A stretch of 64,000 bases of DNA, taken from contig NZ_CP139965.1 of NCBI RefSeq assembly GCF_034424375.1, positions 1,550,001 to 1,614,000 on the forward strand, written 5' to 3'. A model generated the notes under the pieces. That model saw nothing but the letters and a program-made list of their open reading frames with translations. It made no database searches and had not been told where the DNA came from. The translations under genes and the position numbers were made by a program. How positions within the stretch are numbered: position 1 is the stretch's first letter; each line of letters starts with the position of its first letter. This DNA is from Paraburkholderia kururiensis (GTDB lineage Bacteria; Pseudomonadota; Gammaproteobacteria; Burkholderiales; Burkholderiaceae). Shown in pieces: positions 8,962 to 16,899 of this stretch.

Positions 8962-8989
8962 CGGGCCGCGCGATGGGTCTCGCGGCCCG
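8962..8989 (+). terminator. Possible terminator hairpin after the NCS1 permease
   Basis: Inverted repeat CGGGCCGCG (8962-8970) / CGCGGCCCG (8981-8989) with a 10-nt loop, 9 bp after the permease stop codon. No U-tract follows, so it may be an mRNA-end stem rather than a classical intrinsic terminator. Confidence 0.35.
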
Positions 8990-9058
8990 CGTGCCCCAAA
9001 ACTGCCGCGCTGCTGCGCCCCGTTTCGTTGCGAAGCGGCGGCGCAACGCGTTTCACGT

Positions 9059-9514
9059 CTACTTCGCGAACAGCGACGCCCTATCCGCGAACGCCTTGAT
9101 TTCGAGCGCGTTGCCCGACGGGTCCAGAAAGAACATCGTCGCCTGTTCGCCCACTTCGCCCTTGAAGCGGATATGCGGTTCGATGATGAAGTCGATGCCC
9201 GCGGCCGTCAGCTTCGCCGAAATCTGTTCCCACTCGGGCATGGAAAGCACGACGCCGAAATGGCGGACAGGCACGGCGTCGCCATCCACCGCGCTTGTCT
9301 TGCGATGCCCGATTTCCTCGGGCGCGAGGTGCGCGACGATCTGATGCCCATAGAAATTGAAGTCCACCCAGTTTTCCGAGCTGCGGCCTTCGGGGCAGCC
9401 CAACAGGGAGCCGTAGAACTCGCGCGCGGCCGCGATGCTGTGAACGGGGAAGGCGAGATGGAACGGCGGAATCGCGGTGGATGCGGTGTTGGAGGCGGCG
9501 GCGGTCTGGCTCAT
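9059..9514 (-). CDS. VOC-superfamily (glyoxalase-like) protein
   Basis: 151 residues with the two beta-alpha-beta-beta-beta units of the vicinal oxygen chelate fold: FHLAFPVHSIAAAREFYGSLLGC with a metal-ligand His near the N-terminus, and FFLDPSGNALEIKAF with a C-terminal Glu ligand. Such small VOC proteins act as dioxygenases, isomerases or resistance proteins; the reaction cannot be inferred. It is divergent from a LysR-family gene with a LysR-type site between them, so it is the likely target of that regulator. Confidence 0.75.
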   Translation of the reverse strand: MSQTAAASNTASTAIPPFHLAFPVHSIAAAREFYGSLLGCPEGRSSENWVDFNFYGHQIVAHLAPEEIGHRKTSAVDGDAVPVRHFGVVLSMPEWEQISAKLTAAGIDFIIEPHIRFKGEVGEQATMFFLDPSGNALEIKAFADRASLFAK

Positions 9515-9592
9515 GGCGATGGGTGGCTGTGCAGTGTGATCGGTTAGAAAACGCCCAGTCTACTCATGACGGAAATTGGCGAGAAACGATAT

Positions 9593-9614
9593 ATTTTCGT
9601 GCTCAGCACAAAAT
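9593..9614. promoter_or_regulatory. LysR-type operator between VOC and lysR genes
   Basis: An imperfect dyad, ATTTTC-GTGC-TCA-GCAC-AAAAT, containing the T-N11-A pattern typical of LysR-family sites (T at 9596, A at 9608). It lies 17 bp upstream of the LysR start and 79 bp upstream of the divergent VOC gene. Confidence 0.5.
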
Positions 9615-9630
9615 TTATCGATGAATCGTC

Positions 9631-10656
9631 ATGCTTCGCGAACTCAAGACTTTCCTCGCCGTAGCCGAGCACGGTACGTTTTCGGCGGCCGGCGCGCGCA
9701 TCGGGCTCACGCAGTCGGCGGTGAGTGCGCAGATGCAACGGCTCGAAGAGGAACTCGGTGTCGTGTTGTTCGACCGCACGGGGCGTTCGGCGCGACTCTC
9801 GCCGGCCGGACGCGAAACGCTCGCGCTCGCCGGCGAACTGATGTCGCTCTACGCGCGCCTCGGCAAACGCGGCGCCGCCGCGCAGAAAACCGGTGTGCTG
9901 CGCGTGGGCGCGATTGCCTCGGCGCAGACGTCGTTTCTGGTCGGCGCCATTCACGCCTTTTGCAGCCAGTGGCCGGGCTGGCGCATTCGCGTGGTGCCGG
10001 GCGTGTCGCTGAATCTGCTCGGTCAGGTGGACGCGGGCGAGATCGACGCGGCCGTCATCATTCGCCCGCCGTTTGCACTGCCCTCGGAACTCGCGTGGCG
10101 CACGCTTGCCGTCGAGCCGTTCACGCTGCTCGTGCCCGATGCGCTTGCCGCCACCGACTGGCGCACCGTGCTCAAGACGGCACCGTTCGTGCGTTACGAC
10201 CGCAGTTCGTTCGGCGGCCGTGTGGTGGACCGCTTTCTGCGCCGCGCGCGGATCACGGTTCGCGACGTGGTGGAACTCGATGAACTCGACGCCATCGTGC
10301 AGTTGGTGGCGCACGGCGTGGGCTGCGCGCTGGTGCCGAAGACCTTGGGACGCACGGCATGGCCGCCAGGTGTGACGGCGCTCGACGTGGGCGATCCGTC
10401 GTTCTGCCGAGAAATCGGCCTGGTGGAGCGGGCGCCGCATAGCCGTAGCGAGGCCGCGCACGCGTTCGCCGACGCGGTGAGCGTTGCGGCGCAGTCGTGG
10501 CCGGCGCGGGTGGAGAGAGTGGAGAGAGTGGAGAAGCCGAAGAGGGCGAAGAAGGCGAAGAAGGCAAAGGGGACGCAGCCGCAGCCGCGTGCGGCGCAGA
10601 CCCAACCCAAACCAGCAGGTGCACGAGGCATGGCGAAGGCCGGGAGAAAACGCTAG
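9631..10656 (+). CDS. LysR-family transcriptional regulator with Lys-rich tail
   Basis: 341 residues. The winged helix occupies about 1-60 (FLAVAEHGTFSAAGARIGLTQSAVSAQMQRLE), followed by a substrate-binding-protein-like effector domain (about 90-290). LysR regulators are usually near 300 residues; the extra length is a low-complexity C-terminal tail of about 50 residues (ERVERVEKPKRAKKAKKAKG..., ending GMAKAGRKR) that resembles histone-H1-like Lys/Ala tails. It probably regulates the divergent VOC gene and itself. The effector is unknown. Confidence 0.87.
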   Translation: MLRELKTFLAVAEHGTFSAAGARIGLTQSAVSAQMQRLEEELGVVLFDRTGRSARLSPAGRETLALAGELMSLYARLGKRGAAAQKTGVLRVGAIASAQTSFLVGAIHAFCSQWPGWRIRVVPGVSLNLLGQVDAGEIDAAVIIRPPFALPSELAWRTLAVEPFTLLVPDALAATDWRTVLKTAPFVRYDRSSFGGRVVDRFLRRARITVRDVVELDELDAIVQLVAHGVGCALVPKTLGRTAWPPGVTALDVGDPSFCREIGLVERAPHSRSEAAHAFADAVSVAAQSWPARVERVERVEKPKRAKKAKKAKGTQPQPRAAQTQPKPAGARGMAKAGRKR

Positions 10657-10683
10657 ATCCCCGGCCACCGCGCGGCGCAGCCC

Positions 10684-11694
10684 TTACGCTTCGAGCGCCA
10701 GCGTCGCGAACGTGGCGAGCCAGTGCTCGCCCATGTAGTCTCCGGCCACGTGATCGAGCGCGGTGGCCAGATGCGTTTCAGCGGCGTCGAGCAGCACCGC
10801 CACGCGCGGGTCGGCAGGCGGCAGCACGCGCGCCAGCGAGCGCTGGCACCACGCGCGGCTCAGGTTGAGGCCGTCGAGGTGCGCGATCTTGCCGTCAGTG
10901 CGATCCGTGACCGTGGCGGGCGTGAACAGCGTGGCGGGCTCGCGCGCGGCGAGCCCCGGCAGGAAGCGCGTGAGCCACGGCTCGAACTCGCGCGGCGCGA
11001 GCACGCGGCTCATCAACTCTGCTTCCATCAGCGAAGGCGAAAGGAACTCGTCGCCGGAGGGCTCCCACGCCTGGCACGCCGCGTCGTCCAGATACCAGCG
11101 CCTCGCGGTCTCTTCGATCAGCGCGGCCAGCGAGTCGCGCGACGTGCGCCGCGCGAAATCCAGCGCCAGCGCCAGGGCGAACGCCGTATTGAAGTGCGTG
11201 CCGACCCGCAGCGGGTACGTTGCCTTCGGCAGGAATTCCTCGAAGCGCTCGACGAAGGCTTCCGTGAGCGGCGCAAGTGTCTGCGACCAGCGCGGCGCCT
11301 GCGGCACCCTCAATTCAGCGGCTTCGGCTGCGAGCGCCAGGAGCCATGCCCATCCGTAAGGCCGCTCGAAGCCGCGGTTGTGCGGCAGATCGAGGTAGGC
11401 GCGCTCGCCGGCCACTTTTTCCTCGGTGAAATGCTCGTCCACTACCGCGACGATCTGCTGGGCTTCGGGCAAGCCGGGGAAGCGATCGATCAGACGCAGC
11501 ACGAGCCAATAGCCGTGCACGCACGAATGCCAGTCGTAGCTGCCGTAGAAAATGGGATGCAGCGCACGCGGCCCCTGCACGTCCTGCGGACCGGCGAGCG
11601 AATGCGTGAGCTTGTTGGGGTACTCGCGCGTGAGGTGGCCGAGCGCGAGCGTGGCGAACTTCGATGCAAGGGCGGAGGTGAGTTGTGCGGACAT
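10684..11694 (-). CDS. DUF2891 domain-containing protein
   Basis: 336 residues, no signal peptide. It resembles the DUF2891 family over its whole length: ASKFATLALGHLTREYPNKL, HPIFYGSYDWHSCVHGYW, DLPHNRGFERPYGWAWLL, CQAWEPSGDEFLSPSLMEA and a C-terminal HWLATFATLAL. The conserved His/Trp/Asp pattern and helical repeats suggest an alpha/alpha-barrel type enzyme, but no activity is known to me. It is convergent with the LysR gene (27 bp apart). Its upstream region contains two ATCGATAAA direct repeats (11751-11759 and 11762-11770). Confidence 0.75.
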   Translation of the reverse strand: MSAQLTSALASKFATLALGHLTREYPNKLTHSLAGPQDVQGPRALHPIFYGSYDWHSCVHGYWLVLRLIDRFPGLPEAQQIVAVVDEHFTEEKVAGERAYLDLPHNRGFERPYGWAWLLALAAEAAELRVPQAPRWSQTLAPLTEAFVERFEEFLPKATYPLRVGTHFNTAFALALALDFARRTSRDSLAALIEETARRWYLDDAACQAWEPSGDEFLSPSLMEAELMSRVLAPREFEPWLTRFLPGLAAREPATLFTPATVTDRTDGKIAHLDGLNLSRAWCQRSLARVLPPADPRVAVLLDAAETHLATALDHVAGDYMGEHWLATFATLALEA

Positions 11695-11845
11695 CGGCGC
11701 CTCGTGGGGAGTCGGTACAGGGTGCAGCGGCGAATGTTACACGACAGATTATCGATAAATGATCGATAAAGTGAAGCGCGGGGAAGCGCGGGTAGGTGGT
11801 AGGGCTTGGCTGGGCCTGGTCGCCGGTGATGGTTTGCGTTGCGGA

Positions 11846-12027
11846 GCCCGAAGCCCGAAGCCCGAAGCCCGAAGCCCGAAGCCCGAAGCCCGAAGCCCGA
11901 AGCCCGAAGCCCGAAGCCCGAAGCCCGAAGCCCGAAGCCCGAAGCCCAAAGCCCAAAGCCCAAAGCCCAAAGCCCAAAGCCCAAAGCCCAAAGCCCAAAG
12001 CCCAAAGCCCAAAGCCCAAAGCCCAAA
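11846..12027. repeat. 26-copy heptanucleotide tandem array (14 x GCCCGAA then 12 x GCCCAAA)
   Basis: Uninterrupted 7-bp repeats: 14 units of GCCCGAA (11846-11943), then a clean switch to 12 units of GCCCAAA (11944-12027), followed by a partial GCCCC. The array fills much of the gap between the DUF2891 start and the tetR stop codon, beginning 9 bp past that stop. It is not coding: the frames through it give only repeat peptides. On the tetR transcript strand each unit carries GGG separated by 4-nt loops (CTTT or CTTC), a G-quadruplex pattern. Confidence 0.95.
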
Positions 12028-12036
12028 GCCCCGCGC

Positions 12037-12825
12037 TCAACCCTCCCGCGCTGCCCCCGAGCCATCGCCTTGAACGCTCGCCCGTCCGGCTTGAACCGCC
12101 CGCGCCGCCTCCAGCCGCTTCGCGGCTTCGCCCACCTCCTGGCTGAACTGCACGAGTGCCGCGACCGCCACGTCCGGCGGCTGCAAGGCGGCCCACAGCA
12201 CGTCGATGAGCCGCTCGGCCGTGGTTTCGATATCGATGCGGCGGTTCGCCAGCGTAGCGTCCCACAACACGTGTTCCATCGGTCCGAACACGAGCGAGCG
12301 CAAGAGCCGCAACGGCACGTCGGCGCGCACCTGCCCGCCTTGCTGGCCGCGCGCCAGCACGCGCATGAGCGGCGCGGTGTAGCGGCGTTGCAGGTCGGTG
12401 AGCGCTTCGGAGAGTTCGTGGTGGCGCGTGCGGCCCTCGGACAGCACCAGCGCGCACAGGCCCGTGCCGTTCACGAGCATCAACCGCAAATGCGTGCGCA
12501 CGATGAACGCGAACTGCTGGCGCACGGAGCCGTCGCGCGGCAGGCCCGTTTCGATGGCGTCGATGATCTCGTCGTACCAGTCGCCGATCACGCGCGCGCA
12601 CAACTCGCGCTTGCCGCGAAAGTAGCTGAACACGGTGGCCTCGGAAATGCCGAGCCGCTGGGCGATCTCGGCCGTGGTGGCGCGTTCGTAGCCTTTTTCG
12701 GAGAACACGTCGCGCCCGGCCTGAAGAATTTCCTTCACGCGCTGCTGCGACTTGCGTCCCGCAGGCTGCCGGCGCGTGGAAGGCGAGGTGGGCGAAGGCT
12801 GGGCGGCCGGGGTAGCGGACGACAT
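12037..12825 (-). CDS. TetR/AcrR-family regulator divergent from the liu operon
   Basis: 262 residues: a disordered Pro/Ser-rich N-terminus, a TetR helix-turn-helix at about 32-78 (ILQAGRDVFSEKGYERATTAEIAQRLGISEATVFSYF) and a helical ligand domain. The ATG at 12825 is preferred over an ATG 48 bp upstream. It is divergent from isovaleryl-CoA dehydrogenase, with an operator-like palindrome between them. Beta-proteobacterial liu operons are known to be controlled by a TetR-type regulator called LiuQ, so this is a good candidate, but the equivalence is inferred from position. The heptamer array begins 9 bp past its stop codon. Confidence 0.82.
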   Translation of the reverse strand: MSSATPAAQPSPTSPSTRRQPAGRKSQQRVKEILQAGRDVFSEKGYERATTAEIAQRLGISEATVFSYFRGKRELCARVIGDWYDEIIDAIETGLPRDGSVRQQFAFIVRTHLRLMLVNGTGLCALVLSEGRTRHHELSEALTDLQRRYTAPLMRVLARGQQGGQVRADVPLRLLRSLVFGPMEHVLWDATLANRRIDIETTAERLIDVLWAALQPPDVAVAALVQFSQEVGEAAKRLEAARAVQAGRASVQGDGSGAAREG

Positions 12826-12927
12826 ATGAGCAAAGGTCACTTTCAGGTGGCTGGGTTGGGCGAATGCCCGCAATTACCCGTGAAGGATAGTCCATGTTAC
12901 ATGGCTTCGAGAAGGCTCAATGGAAAA

Positions 12928-12968
12928 TCTGAGTAAGGCTCAGAAATACCTATTGACGTATACGTAAA
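12928..12968. promoter_or_regulatory. tetR/liu intergenic operators
   Basis: Two dyads. The first is TCTGAG-TAAGG-CTCAGA (12928-12944, perfect). The second is TTGACGTATACGTAAA (12953-12968), a 16-bp palindrome with one mismatched pair and a perfect ACGTATACGT core. The second overlaps a possible -35 (TTGACG) for the liu operon and lies about 110 bp before the dehydrogenase ATG, a fitting position for repression by the divergent TetR protein. Confidence 0.5.
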
Positions 12969-13078
12969 TGTGGCGTGAAATTCGCGTTGACCGGCGCGCC
13001 AGCCGCGCGCCCCACGCGTCTTTACGGCGTCGTCTTTATGGCGTCTTCAGGCGCCCCCACGAATACCAGGAGACATCG

Positions 13079-14260
13079 ATGACCAACGTGCCCGGCCTGC
13101 AATTCCCGCTCGGTGAAGAAATCGAAATGCTGCGCGACAGCCTGGCTGGCTTCGCGGCGAAAGAGATCGCGCCGCGCGCCGCCGAAATCGACCGCACCGA
13201 CCAGTTCCCGATGGACCTGTGGCGCAAGTTCGGCGACCTGGGCGTGCTGGGCATGACGGTCTCCGAGGAATACGGCGGCGCGAACATGGGCTACACGGCG
13301 CACATGGTGGCGATGGAGGAAATCTCGCGCGCGTCGGCGTCGGTCGGGCTCTCGTACGGCGCGCATTCGAACCTCTGCGTGAACCAGATCCACCGCAACG
13401 GCACCGAGGCGCAGAAGCGTAAGTACCTGCCTAAGCTCGTGTCGGGCGAGCACGTCGGCGCGCTCGCCATGAGCGAACCCAACGCGGGCTCGGACGTGGT
13501 CAGCATGAAGCTGCGCGCGGACCGCAAGGGCGACCGTTACGTGCTGAACGGCACGAAGATGTGGATCACCAACGGCCCGGATTGCGACACGCTCGTGGTC
13601 TACGCGAAGACCGATCCCGAAGCGGGCGCCCGCGGCATCACGGCGTTCATCGTCGAGAAGGGCATGAAGGGTTTTTCCGTGGCGCAGAAGCTCGACAAGC
13701 TCGGCATGCGCGGCTCGCACACGGGCGAACTCGTGTTCCAGGACGTGGAAGTGCCCGAAGAAAACGTGCTGGGCCAGCTCAACGGCGGCGTGAAGGTGCT
13801 GATGAGCGGCCTCGACTACGAGCGCGCCGTGCTGGCGGGCGGCCCCACCGGCATCATGCTCGCCGTGATGGACGCCGTGGTGCCCTACATCCACGACCGC
13901 AAGCAGTTCGGCCAGTCCATCGGCGAATTCCAGCTCATCCAGGGCAAGGTGGCCGACCTTTACACCACATTGCAGGCCTGCCGCGCGTATCTCTACGCCG
14001 TAGGTCGTCAACTCGACACACTGGGCCGCGAACATGTGCGTCAGGTGCGCAAGGACTGCGCGGGCGTGATTCTCTACACCGCCGAAAAGGCCACGTGGAT
14101 GGCCGGCGAAGCCATCCAGATTCTGGGCGGCAACGGCTACATCAACGAGTACCCCGTGGGCCGCCTGTGGCGCGACGCGAAGCTCTACGAGATCGGCGCG
14201 GGCACGAGCGAGATTCGCCGCATGCTGATCGGCCGCGAGCTGTTCGCGGAAACGATGTAA
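13079..14260 (+). CDS. liuA: Isovaleryl-CoA dehydrogenase
   Basis: 393-residue FAD-dependent acyl-CoA dehydrogenase that oxidises isovaleryl-CoA to 3-methylcrotonyl-CoA in leucine breakdown. Seen: AMSEPNAGSDVV, WITNGPDCDTLVVYAKTD, and LDYERAVLAGG carrying Glu248 in the position of the catalytic base that distinguishes isovaleryl-CoA dehydrogenases from short-chain relatives. The C-terminus has QILGGNGYINEYPVGRLWRD and GAGTSEIRR. The ATG at 13079 follows CCAGGAGACATCG; an in-frame ATG 111 bp upstream would add an Arg-rich extension unlike the family. First gene of a plus-strand liu operon. Confidence 0.93.
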   Translation: MTNVPGLQFPLGEEIEMLRDSLAGFAAKEIAPRAAEIDRTDQFPMDLWRKFGDLGVLGMTVSEEYGGANMGYTAHMVAMEEISRASASVGLSYGAHSNLCVNQIHRNGTEAQKRKYLPKLVSGEHVGALAMSEPNAGSDVVSMKLRADRKGDRYVLNGTKMWITNGPDCDTLVVYAKTDPEAGARGITAFIVEKGMKGFSVAQKLDKLGMRGSHTGELVFQDVEVPEENVLGQLNGGVKVLMSGLDYERAVLAGGPTGIMLAVMDAVVPYIHDRKQFGQSIGEFQLIQGKVADLYTTLQACRAYLYAVGRQLDTLGREHVRQVRKDCAGVILYTAEKATWMAGEAIQILGGNGYINEYPVGRLWRDAKLYEIGAGTSEIRRMLIGRELFAETM

Positions 14261-14327
14261 GGCGCCGCCGCACACGGCGCCACGAACCACAGGCACTCAC
14301 ACAGCAACCCAGCGGAAAACTCACGCG

Positions 14328-15935
14328 ATGCCGATCATCGAAACGAAGCTCAATCCGCGCTCGGACGACTTCCGGGCCAATGCCGCTGCGCTCGAAGCGC
14401 TCGTGGCCGACCTGCGCGAGAAGGTGGGCAAGCTCGCGCTCGGCGGCGGCGAGGCGGCGCGCGACAAGCATGTGGCGCGCGGCAAGCTGCTGCCGCGCGA
14501 GCGCATTGCGCAACTGCTCGATCCGGGCACGCCGTTTCTCGAACTCTCGCAGCTCGCCGCATACGGCATGTATCACAACGAGGCGCCGGGCGCGGGCATC
14601 ATCACGGGCATCGGGCGCATTGCGGGCCAGGAATGCGTGATCGTCTGCAACGACGCCACCGTGAAAGGCGGCACGTACTATCCGGTCACGGTGAAGAAGC
14701 ACGTGCGCGCGCAGGAAATCGCTGCGGAAAACCGGCTGCCGTGCGTCTATCTGGTGGACTCGGGCGGCGCGAATCTGCCGAACCAGGACGAAGTGTTTCC
14801 CGACCGCGACCACTTCGGCCGCATCTTCTACAACCAGGCGAATCTCTCGGCGGCGGGCATTCCGCAGATCGCAGTGGTGATGGGCTCGTGCACGGCGGGC
14901 GGCGCCTACGTGCCGGCGATGAGCGACGAGTCGATCATCGTGAAGAACCAGGGCACGATTTTCCTGGGCGGCCCGCCGCTCGTGAAGGCTGCAACGGGCG
15001 AGGAAGTGAGCGCCGAAGACCTGGGCGGCGGCGACGTGCACACGCGCCTGTCCGGCGTGGCCGACCATCTCGCGCAGAACGACGCGCATGCGCTCGCCAT
15101 TGCGCGCAGCATTGTGGGCAACCTCAATCGCTCGAAGCCCGCCGGGCTCGCGTTGAAAGAGCCGCTGCCGCCGCGCTACGACGCAAAGAGCCTCTACGGC
15201 GTGATTCCTGCCGATACGCGCAAGCCCTTCGACGTGCGCGAGGTGATTGCGCGCATCGTGGACGACTCGGCCTTCGACGAATTCAAGGCCCGCTACGGCA
15301 CCACGCTCGTCACCGGCTTCGCGCACATCTGGGGGCACCCCGTCGGCATCGTCGCGAACAACGGCATCCTGTTTTCCGAGTCGGCGCTGAAGGGCACGCA
15401 TTTCATCGAGCTGTGCTGCCAGCGCAAGATTTCGCTCGTGTTCCTGCAGAACATCACGGGCTTCATGGTGGGCCGCAAATACGAGAACGAGGGCATTGCG
15501 CGCAACGGCGCCAAGATGGTCACGGCCGTGGCCACGGCGAAGGTGCCGAAGTTCACGGTGATCATCGGCGGCTCGTTCGGCGCGGGCAACTACGGCATGT
15601 GCGGGCGTGCCTACTCGCCGCGCTTTCTCTGGATGTGGCCCAACGCGCGCATCTCCGTGATGGGCGGCGAGCAGGCCGCATCGGTGCTCGCCACGGTGAA
15701 GCGCGACGGCATCGAAGCGAAGGGCGGCGCGTGGAGCGCGGAAGAGGAAGAAGCGTTCAAGCAGCCCATTCGCGATCAATACGAGCGCCAGGGCCACCCG
15801 TACTACGCGAGCGCACGCCTGTGGGACGACGGCGTAATCGATCCGGCACAGACGCGCGACGTGCTGGGCCTCGGCCTTGCCGCCGCGATGAACGCGCCCG
15901 TGGAAGAGACGCGCTTCGGCGTGTTCCGCATGTGA
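14328..15935 (+). CDS. liuB: Methylcrotonyl-CoA carboxylase, carboxyltransferase (beta) subunit
   Basis: 535 residues, the usual length of the non-biotinylated beta subunit. It transfers CO2 from biotin to 3-methylcrotonyl-CoA, giving 3-methylglutaconyl-CoA. Two crotonase-fold halves are visible, with VYLVDSGGANLPNQDEVFPD and GSCTAGGAYVPAMSDESIIV in the first, and NNGILFSESALKGTHFIELC and GGSFGAGNYGMCGRAYSPRF in the second. The CoA-binding glycine-rich segments are intact. It starts 67 bp after the dehydrogenase. Confidence 0.93.
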   Translation: MPIIETKLNPRSDDFRANAAALEALVADLREKVGKLALGGGEAARDKHVARGKLLPRERIAQLLDPGTPFLELSQLAAYGMYHNEAPGAGIITGIGRIAGQECVIVCNDATVKGGTYYPVTVKKHVRAQEIAAENRLPCVYLVDSGGANLPNQDEVFPDRDHFGRIFYNQANLSAAGIPQIAVVMGSCTAGGAYVPAMSDESIIVKNQGTIFLGGPPLVKAATGEEVSAEDLGGGDVHTRLSGVADHLAQNDAHALAIARSIVGNLNRSKPAGLALKEPLPPRYDAKSLYGVIPADTRKPFDVREVIARIVDDSAFDEFKARYGTTLVTGFAHIWGHPVGIVANNGILFSESALKGTHFIELCCQRKISLVFLQNITGFMVGRKYENEGIARNGAKMVTAVATAKVPKFTVIIGGSFGAGNYGMCGRAYSPRFLWMWPNARISVMGGEQAASVLATVKRDGIEAKGGAWSAEEEEAFKQPIRDQYERQGHPYYASARLWDDGVIDPAQTRDVLGLGLAAAMNAPVEETRFGVFRM

Positions 15936-15972
15936 TGGCGCATGTGACGACCGATGTGACGGAGAAGCGGCG

Positions 15973-16761
15973 ATGCAATACGAAACTCTCGGCGTAGCGT
16001 TCGCGGACCACGTAGCCACGGTCACGCTGAATCGCCCCGACGTGCGCAATGCGTTCAACGAAAAGATGATCGCGGAACTCACGTCCGTGTTCGGCCTGCT
16101 CGACACGCGCGACGACGTGCGCGCCGTCGTGCTGACTGCAAACGGCAAGGCGTTCTGCGCGGGCGCGGACCTCAACTGGATGAAGAAGATGGCCGGCTTT
16201 TCCGACGAGGAAAACCGCGCCGACGCACTGCGTCTCGCCCAGATGCTCGCGGCCATCTACCGCTGCCGCAAGCCCGTGATCGCCCGCGTGAACGGAGACG
16301 CCTACGCGGGCGGCATGGGGCTGATCGCGGCGTGCGACATCGTCGTGGCCGTGGAGACGGCGCGCTTTTGTCTCTCCGAAGCGCGGCTCGGGCTCATGCC
16401 GGCCACCATCGCGCCGTACGTGATCCGCGCGCTCGGCGAGCAGGCCTCGCGCCGCTACTTCACGACGGCCGAAGCGTTCGACTGCGCCACGGCGCTGCGG
16501 CTCGGCTTCGTCGGCGAAGCGGTGCCCGAAGACAAGCTCGACGCCACCGTGCGCCAGATTGCCGATTCGCTCGTCACCAACAGCCCGAACGCCGTGCGCG
16601 AGTGCAAGCGGCTCGTGCAGGACGTGGCGGGCCGCGCGATCGACGAAGCGCTGATCGAAGACACGGCCACGCGCATCGCACGCATTCGCGCGAGCGACGA
16701 AGGCCGCGAGGGCGTGGCGTCGTTTCTCGAAAAGCGCACGCCGGCGTGGCGCGCGGCTTGA
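15973..16761 (+). CDS. liuC: Methylglutaconyl-CoA hydratase (enoyl-CoA hydratase family)
   Basis: 262-residue crotonase that would hydrate 3-methylglutaconyl-CoA to HMG-CoA. Oxyanion-hole segments AFCAGADLNWMKKM (about 55-68) and YAGGMGLIAACDIVVA (about 103-118) are intact, and the ARLGLMPATIAPYVI region matches the family. It starts 37 bp after the carboxyltransferase gene, with GGAGAAGCG just before the ATG. The operon position between the two carboxylase subunits supports the assignment over a generic enoyl-CoA hydratase. Confidence 0.9.
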   Translation: MQYETLGVAFADHVATVTLNRPDVRNAFNEKMIAELTSVFGLLDTRDDVRAVVLTANGKAFCAGADLNWMKKMAGFSDEENRADALRLAQMLAAIYRCRKPVIARVNGDAYAGGMGLIAACDIVVAVETARFCLSEARLGLMPATIAPYVIRALGEQASRRYFTTAEAFDCATALRLGFVGEAVPEDKLDATVRQIADSLVTNSPNAVRECKRLVQDVAGRAIDEALIEDTATRIARIRASDEGREGVASFLEKRTPAWRAA

Positions 16762-16899
16762 GAGCCACCCCGGCTTTCATGTTGCGGCGGATTCAATGAC
16801 GCCGCCGAATTGACCGAACGCGCGCGGGCGCCGCAAGCGCACCCGCGTCGACTTCACAACTACACCAGGCAGCACGACCCTGCTCCAGCGAGACAGCTC

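Noticed and set aside
11846..12027. Heptamer array as a CRISPR or coding repeat
   Set aside because: Units are 7 bp with no spacers, and no cas genes are near. No frame through it has a start, ribosome-binding site and family resemblance.
11315..12895. A 526-codon minus-strand frame spanning the heptamer array
   Set aside because: It exists only because a 7-bp repeat without stops joins antisense frames. It overlaps tetR and DUF2891 in the wrong frame and encodes repeat peptide.
14142..16256. A 704-codon minus-strand frame opposite liuA/liuB
   Set aside because: Antisense shadow of GC-rich coding DNA. The plus-strand genes are unmistakable liu enzymes and the antisense product is Arg/Ala/His-rich without domains.
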